Source: Parasitella parasitica (taxonomy: Eukaryota > Mucoromycota > Mucoromycetes > Mucorales > Mucoraceae). From it: a DNA stretch of 64,000 bases. Shown here one piece after another: positions 11,601 through 24,351 of this stretch. The position numbers and the translations under genes are program-made. Every line of letters begins with the position of its first letter. Position 1 is the first letter of the stretch. A model generated the notes under the pieces. The model was not told the DNA's origin. It worked only from the letters and a program-made list of their open reading frames with translations, and searched no databases. The stretch spans positions 1-64,000 of the forward strand of contig MU619393.1 of the NCBI GenBank assembly GCA_025201805.1, read 5' to 3'.

Positions 11601-14600
11601 TTGGAAACATAGTAGATTTAATCAACAACAGTGAGACGCTTCTCTGCTTCTGGGCAATGTGGGAGTCAGCTCGATACTGTATGCTGTCTCGATTGCGTAC
11701 GCCATTTGGTGGACCGCAGCAGACGTTTACTGCGTTTGAGCGAACGCTTCAAGCCTTGGTGTGCGATGCAGAATCAAAGGATTGGTAAGCGTACTACATA
11801 AATTTTACATACAGGGGATGCCAATCTAAACTTTGCCGTATAGTGCTGGTGGTAACAATGTAGACTTTTTGCGGCACTTGCTGCTTCTATTGGATCGTTT
11901 GGAGCTTCAAATATCCAACGCCACAGACGGGTGTGCCACTGGATCACTTCCAGCTGTTCCTCGATCTAGCTTGATATTCTTTAGAACAAACAAAAAGACA
12001 TGTCATGATTACTTTTTAAGAATTAGACCATCCATTATCGCAGGCGCTAAGCTGGTTCGAAATGATAATCTGTTGATTACACACGCGACTCAGGTACGCA
12101 GATCTCCTTCTTTCCAGTCATTGAGGAAATTTAACATTAGATGGATACTAGATTTTAACCGAATTGGAATCCAATATTCCATCCACAGATTTTGCGTGTT
12201 GGTTCAAAGAATTAAATGGCTACCTGTGTGATTTAGGTACAAGTACCTTTCTTTCTTGCCAGATAACGATTGACTAACATTTTGATTTAGTGGAAGCATG
12301 TATTCGTGAAAAGTACATGGACCTAATTTATGGAGTGCAAGCCTGGTACAAGAAACTGATCCGAAGAGTCCAGAATGTTTCTAATGACTTTAAAGATGAC
12401 TGGGCATTTAAAGGGTTGATTGGGCCTTTTGAAAGCTCTGAAAAATCAACTGCCACTTCAAATAATGTTACATGGTTTCAAGTAGCAGCTCAATTTGCAT
12501 CTGTAAGACGTAGCAAGCCGAAAAAAGGAAACGAACTACATTGGATTGACTTTGTACTGTATATAGGGTCGTGATGAAGATGCTATAAAAGCATTGACTA
12601 GTCTTAAATCCTTTGTAAATCAAGATGGATTTGGCATCTTGGATATGCTTGATCGCCAAGTAGTCTACTTTTATACTTGTCTGGAAGACTACGAGTCTCT
12701 GCAAAAAGTACTTGATAACGGCTCTACCGTGATAGATGATTTCGTATGTGAAAGCTTACGAGCATTCAATGCGGGTAACCAGGCATCCCTTGAAGAACAG
12801 AACAAGGCTATGAGGGATATCGAAACATTTGTAGCAACTGCTCCGTTAGAATCCTGCCTCGAATTATCCCGTTTAGACACATTTAGACACTGGATGATTT
12901 CTTCTGTTTCTACAACAACAACACCAGATAATTCGCCAAACACTGGTATCACGACTCGATTGGCTGGAAGAATACTTCAAGTGCTTAAAGATGGTATTTT
13001 CAGTAACAAATCCAGTTTACTAGAGCTCCAGTTACTTCAATCTGATTGGGAGAATCTGATTGCCAGTGCCAAAGATTGGTTATACTTGACCTCGGGAAAT
13101 GCATCCAAACTTCATCATCTACCGTCTGAAACAAAGCATTGGGCAAGACTATCCACTCATTTTGAAAGGCTATATACACAAAATGACGCATTAGAGAACG
13201 CTGAAGTCAGTCAATGTTTAGGTTTGATACAATTGCACGCTGCCAAGGTTGCCCGTCGTCAAGGTAACATTCAACTAGCAGAAACTCTCATCAACAAGGC
13301 TGTCCACATCCCTGATACAGAGTATTTGGCATTGTATGAACGGACAAAGATATTGTTCGCTCGCTGCGAATATGCCCATGCTATGAAAACCGCCAATAAT
13401 GTGCTAGTCCATGTTATGTCTGCACCTGGATACGAAGAACTAAAGAGCATGACCTATCTTAAAGTAGCTCGTTACTTGAAAAGTTGTCCAGATAACCAGG
13501 TGGAGGAGCTGTTGCATCAATTAGACACTACCCTTATCAAGACAGAGGCTACTGATTTGCAGTCATCTGTCGAAGTATCGATCGATGATGCCCTTGAAAA
13601 ATCAATTGAAAACAATACCACAGATGGAAGGCCATGGTTTGAATATGCCACACATTATTATAAACAAGGCTGGCGTATCTTGGATGATATTACGAAAACT
13701 GATATATCTATGCCAGCTGTTGCTTGGGCCAACAACAAGATTCAAAAGGTGCTGATTCAAGCAGAAGATATGCCGATTGATGCTAAACAAGTTGATAAGG
13801 TAAGAAAATTAAGTTACTTGTCTAACAAGCTTCTAATTTGGCTGGAGTTAGATTTTCTCCGTGCTACTAAAGTATTCGTCTGCGGTTGGAGATAAGGAAC
13901 TATCAGATTTTGATGCGCTCAATACTGATCTGAAGCAATTAACACCATTTTTGGAATCAGACAGTCAAGCAATCATCCTTGATACTTTGAATGTATTGCA
14001 GCAAATGATCATTGGCAAGTTTTATGCCTCGGCCCAGGCATATTTCCGCTATCTATCATTAGACATCCATAGTCAGTATCATGTAAGTCATGCGACTATT
14101 GCTAAGAGTTAAGTGTGCTAACTCTTTTTCTTTTGAAAAAAAAAAAAAAAAACTAGGCGGATAGCAGTGCAAATATTAGCTCCACGTCTACAGTCATCAC
14201 TGCAACGCTACGGCTGCTGAGGATCCTAACAAAATATGGTAAAGCGCTACAACCGCTGTTTACAGAACACATTGAAAACGTGCGTGTCGATCTCTGGAAA
14301 CCAGTGATTCCTCAACTATTTGCACAGTTGAACCATCCGAACGAATTTGTTCGTCAAATCATTGGAAAACTGATTAGTCGCATTTGCGATGAATATCCTA
14401 GAGAAATAGTGTACGATGTTATTGTTAATTCGACATCTTCCAAGACCAATCGAGAAACAAAACAGAGTCTGGACGCCATTGCAAACCGTATGATGGATAG
14501 AAACGAATTGCTATGGTTATCTACAAGACGAATGGTGGAAGAACTGGAGAAAATTACAGTTTTGCTGGAAGAAAGATGGCTAAACAAGATTGCTTCGCTG

Positions 14601-17074
14601 CAGTATGATGTGATGCTGCAGTTTACGAAGCTGGATCAGGAGTTTGACCGCTTGCAAAAGTCAAATATGCGCCAAGATCAACAAGAAAGCAGCTTTTTAG
14701 AAATATACAATAGCTTGATGAAGTCTGTAATCACTTCGGTCGATAAATTTTTGATGGAGACAGCTCATGACTCTGTTGCATCTACTCCTCATGAGCAGTG
14801 GTTCCAGAAAACATATGGCAAGCAGCTTATCCATGCGTGTAATATGCTTCAAAAACCTACCTCTATGAAGAACTACCGACAAGGATGGGAATGCTTTCAG
14901 CAGGCAAGTGAAAAATATTTGTCCGATTTCGTTTCACGTACTGATACAATGTTGACAGTTCCACCGTCAGTTAATGGCAGAAACTCACAAAGTTCGAATC
15001 TTGGAGCTCTCCCGAGTCTCGCCTTATCTTCATAGTATGAAAGACACTCCCATCGGTCTTCCTGGTCAAAATGAAGACGAAGAATCGTGCTTCATATATT
15101 CATTTGGCTCCAATGTCGTTGTATTACCCACGAAGACCAAACCAAAAAAGCTCGATCTCAAGGGCTCTGATGGTAAAAAGTATTCCTATCTGTTCAAAGG
15201 GCTCGAGGACCTCCATTTGGACGAGCGTATCATGCAATTGCTGACAACAACCAATGGACTATTGAGCGAAAATGGAGCTACTGCTCTCCGTGGCTTGCGC
15301 GCCAGAACGTATGCTGTCATTCCACTGAGTGATCATTCAGGTATGATTCAATGGGTTAATGATGCTACGCCATTTTTTGCTTTGTTCAAGAAATGGCAAA
15401 AACGCGAATCCACTGCTTATATGCTCTTGAACAATGACAAGCCAAACGAAGCCTACATGCAGACTCTCATGCAACGGCCGACTGAACAGTTTACAGCCAA
15501 GGTGGCAACTATTCTCAAAGCTGCTGGTCTCCGAGTAACCGCAAACAGAAGATACTGGCCGAAAGAAGTGCTGAAAAAAGTCTATCTTGAGCTTGTAAAA
15601 GAGACTCCTGGTGATTTGCTTCAAAAAGAAATTTACTATTCAAGTTCTAGTGCTGCAGAGTGGTTCAAAAAAAGCACCTCATTCGCACGTTCATTAGCAG
15701 TTACCTCCATAATTGGTTACATCATTGGTTTAGGTGATCGACATTTGGATAATATGCTGATTGATTTCCGCTCTGGGGAGGTAATTCATATCGATTATAA
15801 CGTTTGCTTCGAGAAGGGTAGACGACTTCGTGTGCCTGAATTGGTGCCTTATCGTTTGACTCAAAACTTGTATGGAGCATTGGGAATCACAGGCGTAGAT
15901 GGGCAGTTTAAAGCAGCTGCAGAAGAAACCCTGCGTGTACTAAGGAAGCACAAGGAAGTCTTGATCACTTTATTGGATGCTTTTGTGTATGATCCTTTGG
16001 TTGACTGGGAAAGTGAGGCAATGGAGACAGGTTATAGACAAATGATGGAATTACAAGCCAATCTTAGTCTGGTCGCTACTCGTGTTATCAAGAAGCAAGC
16101 TGAACAAGACAAAGAGCGTAAGATTATATTAGGAAGTCTTTCCGGATTAAGACATAATCTACATCAGTGGCAGGAATCTATGCTTATCGAGGCAGATACA
16201 TTAAATGCAGAGGATGGTAGCGATGACGACGAACAAGGTTTAGATCAGAATTCAATGTTGTCTTCTCGTATTGAAGGCGAATATTCTACGTTTATGGGTA
16301 GACTTCCAGTCTATTTGCTCCGAGAAGTAAAATCTCATTTAACCAATGTCTATTCACTTGTGCGAGATTCTCGATCTTCAGTTGAAGGAATTGCACCACT
16401 TTTAGAATCGATTATTATTATTGAAACAGATGCCGATAATGAATTGCGTCCAGCTCAGAATAGTGCAAAGGTTAGTGGTAGTTTACAATATCACCGTACG
16501 ATCATAGTTTCATTTATTTGCAATTGTAGATTGCCTTGGATGCCACAATTGTCATTACTACTGAACTCAAGAATTTTGATAAACAGTTAAATGAAAAGAT
16601 AAATTACGAGTCGGAATGGACATATTCTCAACTATTAGATTTTATTGAGATCATCTCAAAATCTGTACAAGATTATTTCGCTGCATTGAGAACTTTGGAA
16701 GAGTTTGGTCCTGACGGTATCAAAAGCAACGCAACATCAGCTGCTCTTGAAGACGAAGAAACGAATAATGTGAATGAAGATGTTAGAAACTCGCATCAGC
16801 AAACATCACAGGATCCATGTAAGTGATGAGTTATACGGTTATTCTATTAAATAGGGTGTATTCATTTTGCTATTTATCCACAGTTCTCGTAAAACCTGTA
16901 TCAAGCAGCCACGTTACAAAGATTATGAAAAGGATTCGATCCAAGCTTGATGGATTAGATTTCGGGATTCAGCATAAAATGAGTGTATCTGAACAGGTTG
17001 CAAGATCGATAGAACAGGCTACATCTGTTGACAATCTGTGTATGATGTATGAAGGTTGGACCAGTTGGGTATAA
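8672..17074 (+). CDS. smg1: SMG1-like phosphatidylinositol-3-kinase-related protein kinase
   Basis: SMG1 phosphorylates the helicase UPF1 during nonsense-mediated mRNA decay in animals and plants. Seventeen exons are proposed, starting at 8672, 8840, 9304, 9547, 9845, 10218, 10817, 11372, 11844, 12152, 12291, 12567, 13852, 14157, 14959, 16530 and 16884; the frame stays open for 2,491 residues. The order is a low-complexity S/N/R-rich start, HEAT-like repeats (DIIDLLVGW), a FAT-like region (SFVNQDGFGILDMLDRQVVYF), the kinase (PTKTKPKKL, YLFKGLEDLHLDERIM, GLGDRHLDNMLIDF, HIDYNVCFEKG) and a C-terminal FATC ending LCMMYEGWTSWV. PTKTKPKKL and IPLSDHSGMIQWV separate SMG1 from TOR, ATM and ATR. Kinase to FATC is only about 285 residues, against more than 1,000 in animals. 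The introns at 9250-9303 and 14904-14958 use GC donors. No disabling change was found. Confidence 0.95.
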
Positions 17075-18143
17075 GGAGTTTGATCGTCAGAGTGCGCATG
17101 TAATCTGCATTTAAGAATATTATACAATAGTGAGAGAGAATATACAAAAAGGATAGGATAAAGAAAAAGAATGGCGGTGTTGAGGCATCTCCACCACCAC
17201 TGCCTGGATTATATACATAATGTTATATCATCTTACTTGAATAAAACCAAGAACCTCTACATAATCCATCTTATGAGGCTATTATAACAATTGGTCTGGC
17301 TGCAAACAGATCAGCTTAGTAGAAATTATGCGTTTCCATGCAAGGACGTAATAGGATTTATCCTGATACTTTATGATGCTCGGATTACCAGCAATTAAGC
17401 ATATGACGGATTAAATCATTCAAATTATGTCAGTACAATTTTTGTAGAACTAAGGAGCACTTTTATGCAAATAGATAACTAACACAAGAACACAGCAAAA
17501 TAAACACAATTCAGCGAGGAATAGAGTTTAATGTTTTGTTTGGTTTTTTAATTCCCATTCAAGTTTCGTATTTTTGGGAAGTCGGTATTAAATCAGGTAT
17601 ATCTTATTTTCAAAAACTAATTAAAAATATATATATGCTTTAGAAAACTATAAAAAAAATATGTGCGTATGCAACAAAGCGTGAAATAAATGGTCATGTA
17701 TTTTGATTTGAAATAAGAGCTCTTTCAACAGAGTAAATCATGTTGAAAGTCGGGCGAAATAGCTTGAATCAACCAAATTAGGAGATTCGAAATCCAAAAA
17801 AGGCGATTTTTCAAGTTGAACACTCCGTTCTATTTAATAATAGCCGAGTTACATCTTCACTTGTAAGTATTTAGCTGTAATTTGTTTATCCTTTTCTCTT
17901 CTTTTATTATTATTACCCTTTATTTTCTGATCCTCTTGATATATCCAGTCTTTTTCTTCCCTCATCATGACATTTAAAGGACTTAAAATAAAATATGGAG
18001 CATGTCCTCCCTTACAAAAAAAAAAAAAAAAGTTCTATTTAATTAATAATATGTTAACGAACAGCTTTAATGATAAACAGAAATTTGCTTTTATAAACAC
18101 AATGCTAATCAAAGAGAGTTTTTTTAGAAATGATGAAAATTGA

Positions 18144-18377
18144 TTTATCAGAATGAGAAATTACTCAATTAAAACGGTTGTGACTTAATCATGTAAAAGT
18201 ATCATTTATTACATTAAATATGATGGTTTATATACTAGTAAATTTAAGTGGACTGATGTGGGAACAGGATGTAATTGCGAGGCATGGTATGACTTAGAGA
18301 ATGGAACGATAGAATGTATCTATTATCTATGAACATGCCATGTTGAATTATAAATATGGAACACGATCCATTGGGAT
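18144..18377 (+). repeat. Dispersed repeat, copy A (inverted partner at 49669-49814)
   Basis: This block and the reverse complement of 49669-49814 share the same blocks in the same order: TTTATCAGAATGAGAAAT, AAGTGGACTGATG, CATGGT followed by AGAGAATGGA, and GATCCATTGGGAT. Copy A is longer, with extra sequence between the first two blocks. The copies are diverged, so they are old. The element type is unknown; a non-autonomous transposon or a terminal fragment of a larger element would fit. Confidence 0.75.
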
Positions 18378-18419
18378 TGTGAAATACATTCACCATGATG
18401 ATCTGCCTTCCACTTCTAG

Positions 18420-18900
18420 ATTCATCCAGTTACCTTAAATTGATATAAACTACATATGCGCACAGATAATAAGATGTGCAATACAGATTTATACTATATA
18501 AGATATAAGCTAGAGACGGCACCATTAGGATGGATGACGCTATAGACTGATACTTATATCTCGACACGAGCCTTAGACATTTATTAGATTTAGTATATGC
18601 TACGAGCTTATGCTATATAAGATCTATGCTTCAGATGCGTATTCCCAGTTTCTAGATACGCACTACAAGACATATACTTATATCCATGATACTAGCTACA
18701 GATACATCATGTACTACAGACTTGTACAATATGTGCAATGCTATAGATATGCTCATGACATGCTATAGTCATGCTTCATATACCAATATATGCTAAGATG
18801 AATACCAAGTGATATACACTCAGACATGTACTATTAATATAGACTGAATAAGACTATACAAGAGATGATATACGCTAATGGATCGATATTAATAATCTTC
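18420..18900. repeat. Degenerate short-unit repeat tract
   Basis: This stretch is built from shuffled variants of a few words such as CTATATAAGAT, ATGCTATAG, ACTTATAT and GACATG. The word CTATATAAGATNTANGCT occurs near 18495 and again near 18614. No strict period could be fixed by eye. It looks like an eroded satellite or simple-sequence expansion rather than a gene. Confidence 0.45.
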
Positions 18901-19084
18901 GCATAGAAGATTGATCAGGGTACGTCGGGTGAAGACTATATCTACTCACTCAGATAGATCTATAAGTTATGTTTAGTCTGCTGAGATGTCGGTTAGCACA
19001 AATTTAAGATGCTAATCAATCAGAATCATTGTGCACGTTAAATTACGAGAATAGAACATTTATCCATAGCTTGAGTATATGAAG

Positions 19085-19111
19085 GTTCATCTACCTGGCC
19101 AGTAGATGAAC
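19085..19111. repeat. Perfect 10-base inverted repeat with 7-base loop
   Basis: The arms GTTCATCTAC (19085-19094) and GTAGATGAAC (19102-19111) are exact reverse complements around CTGGCCA. The inner CTGGCCAG is itself palindromic. It is not followed by an obvious T-run, so it is not a simple terminator, and no CTRR end was seen just after it, so a Helitron 3' end is not supported. Confidence 0.7.
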
Positions 19112-19218
19112 GGAAGCTTTATACACCTGTCGATTTGATAATAAAAACCTATACCTTTATCAAGTTGACATTATTGTTTTTTTATTATATTTTTTTCCGT
19201 GAATCCATATAGCAACTA

Positions 19219-19640
19219 TGCCGATTCCACAGGCTGCGTTGATACTACCAATTACTTCCGAAATAATAAAGTGTCTTACAACAATATCATTTCCACTGCA
19301 AGATAGGAAATATTTCTTTTTAGATTCTTCTTGGGCATTTGCGAAACAAATGCATTCGGTGCTTATTAGTTTTTATTGATATTGGGAATATCACTCATGA
19401 CAATTTTAAGGGTACTTCAGCTTGGGCATTTTTGAAGTATTGTGGGGCGTTAAACTTCGACCCTGCTGTAGAAAGTAATCCTCTGGTAAGCATTGATTAT
19501 TAAAAAATAATAACAATTGCCAGTATTTGTGGTTGATGAGCAATAATAACTATAAACATTAGATTAGTTCGGTAGGCGTTATAATGATTTTCGTGCAAGT
19601 GGTACAAGGTTCGGAAAACTGTGCAGCTGCAACCCAGGTA
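19219..19640 (+). pseudogene. Possible decayed protein-coding fragment
   Basis: Several open stretches look once-coding. From 19219 a frame reads MPIPQAALILPITSE then ECLTT-like and DRKYFF, loosely like the start of an F-box protein, and stops after about 50 residues. A second stretch reads AWAFLKYCGALNFDPAVE, followed by a GTAAGC that could be a donor. The frames do not join into one protein and in-frame stops are present. The assignment is weak; this could also be chance. Confidence 0.3.
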
Positions 19641-21365
19641 CATCCATGTATAAACCTTATCATATAACTCGCATTTGCAAGAAGCTTGACCTTGTCAAAA
19701 CGTATTAGAATTTAATTAATAAGCTTGAACCCGCCTCCATATACTTTTTTGTTCAAAGCAGCATTACCAATGATAGATTGAAAAGTCGGCCGATGTGGGC
19801 CGATTGAATTTCAGGAAAACAATCTCTGATAGCACATTTTTCACTTTTTCTGAACAAAACAAAAAAACTTGGAAGCACAATCACCTTCAGTGTGTATGAT
19901 TGAAATCTTGTACCACTAATTATAGTGTGTAACAAGTACAGTTATTGCGCAGAAAACAATGTTATCAATTAGAAATGCCAATTTGACGTTAACATAATAC
20001 AGCATTGTACCCTTTTACTACTAGGTAATTGTACTCTATCACAGTTTGTATCTGGTAATTTTGATAGTCTCTATTATTTTCCCTTTTTTTTTTTTCATAT
20101 ACCAACCATCTGTTGCGCTTTTTTCATGACCTGGCACAACAATGTTGATTCCGTTTACATAAAGACAATAATTTGAATAAAAAAATACCAAAAAAAAAAA
20201 AAACAAACAAATAGGAAGCAGAGCATAAATCCTTAAAGTAATTTGGGTGTGTCTTACTTGCTTGATTAAATAAATCTTTGCTTCCCCCTCGTTAAAAGCA
20301 TAATAATGTCTCAAATGCCTAATATGTTTAATCACTTTTATGTAATTTTAATAAAATAAGGCACCTTCTTGCACCAAATTATGCTTTTCTTGTACCGTTT
20401 TATAAATCAGGCATATTTAAATATAATATACTGGGCTTCTTTTGTCTTATATTGATTTTGCAATGATCAAAATACCAAATAGATACAGAGAGGATGTCTT
20501 TGAAATGCAGTGCAAATTGAATTAATGTCATTGATTTGGTTGAGCGATTTTGATACACTTTGGTGAAATAAGGAACATGGTGTAATATTAGGCAGCCATG
20601 AATCGCTTGACCCTGCAAATTTTACTATAACTTACGTAAGCACTATCTACTTGATCAAATAAATCTATTATAGAGGTACAAATGATGGGTAAAATAAACA
20701 AATAGGTAACAATAAAAACAATTTCCACTCACATTCAATGTGGGACATGTACTAGGCCCAAAATTTCCTGTTTACGTATCAGCAAACATGATGCCATGAT
20801 GATGATCTAAATTGAAAACGAGTTTTACATTGGGAGCACCGCATTTTCTGGTATGTGTGCATGTCATACTAAAATGCACCTTTTTTTTTTTTTTTGTTCA
20901 GACAGCCAGCTTAAGACAAAATGTTCAAGATGTGGCTATCAAGATAAACTAGTTCCTATCCATAATAGTAATATGATAGCAACCATAACCATCTTTTGTG
21001 AAACATATAATGCCCTATATTTTGAATCTCCATATAAAAGACTCTCTTATTATTAGACCGATCACCAAGTTTTGGACCGTGCGGATGATGTAAGAGATGT
21101 GTAAATGTTGCTGTGTAACTTTTTCCGTGCTGATTTGGGGTTAAGAGAACTTTATCAATACGTAAAAAAAAATTGACTCAAATTATCAACATGAATTGTT
21201 TTTTCCTTGAAAGTAGATTAAAAAAGTTTTCTCGCATGATAATACCGTATAAACAATTACATCGGTTGTTTCGGGAAATCTAAAGAAACACAAAGATTGG
21301 AAAGGCGTTTTACCCGCGTGTGGTCTGCGGAGTGTGTTGGGCTATTTTCCTGGATTGATCAAGCA

Positions 21366-21373
21366 TATATAAA
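21366..21373 (+). promoter_or_regulatory. TATA-like element ahead of ugp1
   Basis: TATATAAA lies 76 bases before the ugp1 start codon and is followed by a CT-rich stretch (about 21391-21420). This arrangement is common in strongly expressed fungal genes. The call is by motif and position only. Confidence 0.5.
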
Positions 21374-21449
21374 TGATCATTGTGTTTTTCTAGTCTCTCT
21401 TCTTCTCTTTCTTAATCTAACCTCTATTGATTTCAACTAACACTGTAAC

Positions 21450-23311
<1,862 letters not shown>

Positions 23312-23462
23312 GCTATATAACTATTCCCATTACACTCTTCCACCTCTCTCTCTTTTTTTTTTTTTTTTTATTTTTTTTTTAAACATATACTGTAACTTCT
23401 TCATAACCCATCTGCATTTTTCGTTTTGGAAGACCAAATCAAATAAACTTGTTTATTATCTA

Positions 23463-24192
23463 TTAATCCATGTTCTTCTGGATCTTTTCTAGTAAGACAT
23501 CCATCTGTGATGCCATTTTGGGCTGGCCCTTCTTTGTCCTTGCCAACATTTTGCTTCTCTGCTGACTTCTTTCTTTATAATAGCTGATGCGAGCTTTCTT
23601 CTCCTGCTTGTATTTCATTTGGCGTTCTTCCCTTTCATTTAATGATTCCTTTTTGAGCTTTTCACGTTCTTCTAATTGTGCTTTGAATGGATTTGGCTTT
23701 AATGATTTTGCTGATCTTTGCATTTTTCGAGATTTTTCTCCGCTATCACTGCCTTCATCGTCTTTATCGTCTTCATCGTCTTCATTATCTTCCTCGTCTG
23801 AAGAAGATTTGTCCAAGTCAAACTCTTGTTCCTGTTCCTCATCTTGGTTTCTTTTTAATTCAACCACATTTCCATCTTTATCAATCGTACGCTCTGCGCC
23901 GAAAATCTAATTAAAGCAGTATTAACGAGTCTAGACTTCCCCAAGTTTTAGCTGCTATATTACCTCTTTAACATAATCCGGTGTACTGTCGTTGGTATTT
24001 TTATTGAGTTCTTTGTAATATTCACTCTTTACTTGGGCCTTGTGTATGAGATCATACTTTCTTTTCTGTTCTGGATAATATTCTACAGTGTCAGTGATAG
24101 GCAACAAGTGTCCGTGCATTTCAAATCTTACGCTTTCTTTGTAAGGCTGTTAGAGGCTTTCTAGGCTTTTTCGCGTGAGGTTTAGGAGGCAT
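23463..24192 (-). CDS. fyv7: Fyv7-like rRNA-processing protein
   Basis: Probably a nucleolar protein of small ribosomal subunit maturation, by similarity to yeast Fyv7 and animal CCDC59. Three exons are proposed: 24192-24132, 24082-23964 and 23906-23463, giving 207 residues. The N-terminus is basic (MPPKPHAKKPRKPLT); the middle reads YYPEQKRKYDLIHKAQVKSE; an acidic D/E stretch follows; and the C-terminus carries NPFKAQLEEREK, then RTKKGQPKMASQMDVLLEKI, where the KGQP-M-LLEKI pattern is the family mark. The whole protein is charged and probably helical. It is convergent with ugp1, with 151 bases between the stops. The name rests mainly on the C-terminal motif, so a different coiled nucleolar family remains possible. 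Confidence 0.75.
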
Positions 24193-24351
24193 ATTTTATA
24201 ATGTCAATCGTGAAATGGATAAAAAAGAATGAATAACTGTATAAAAAAATATTGGAAAGCCAGTCTTTTCATGCGATATTGATAGGTGGCTTGACTTCTC
24301 AACATCTAATCAAGCACATAAATCATCCTTGTTCTCTGTAATAAGGGAGGT

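Larger units (their letters stand above)
17075..21449. other. Large gene-poor AT-rich block between smg1 and ugp1
   Basis: About 4.4 kb without an intact gene. It contains one copy of a dispersed repeat (18144-18377), a degenerate simple-sequence tract (about 18420-18900), a perfect 10-base inverted repeat (19085-19111), and fragments that look once-coding at about 19219-19640. The reading frames at 20039-20335 and 20400-20618 are low-complexity and were not accepted as genes. The last 100 bases hold the ugp1 promoter. Confidence 0.6.

Noticed and set aside
14959-15035. Apparent frameshift in smg1 between the helical region and the kinase
   Set aside because: A 55-base GC-AG intron at 14904-14958 restores the frame and gives a good protein join, so the gene is not broken.
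8672-17074. TOR, ATM or ATR instead of SMG1
   Set aside because: The PTKTKPKKL and SGMIQWV motifs, the FATC ending in EGWTSWV and the absence of an FRB-like context favour SMG1.
19085-19111. Helitron 3' hairpin
   Set aside because: No CTRR-type end follows at the expected 10-12 bases and no Helitron coding sequence is nearby.
20039-20335. 98-codon minus-strand frame
   Set aside because: Driven by poly-T and poly-A runs; no protein-like pattern or start context.
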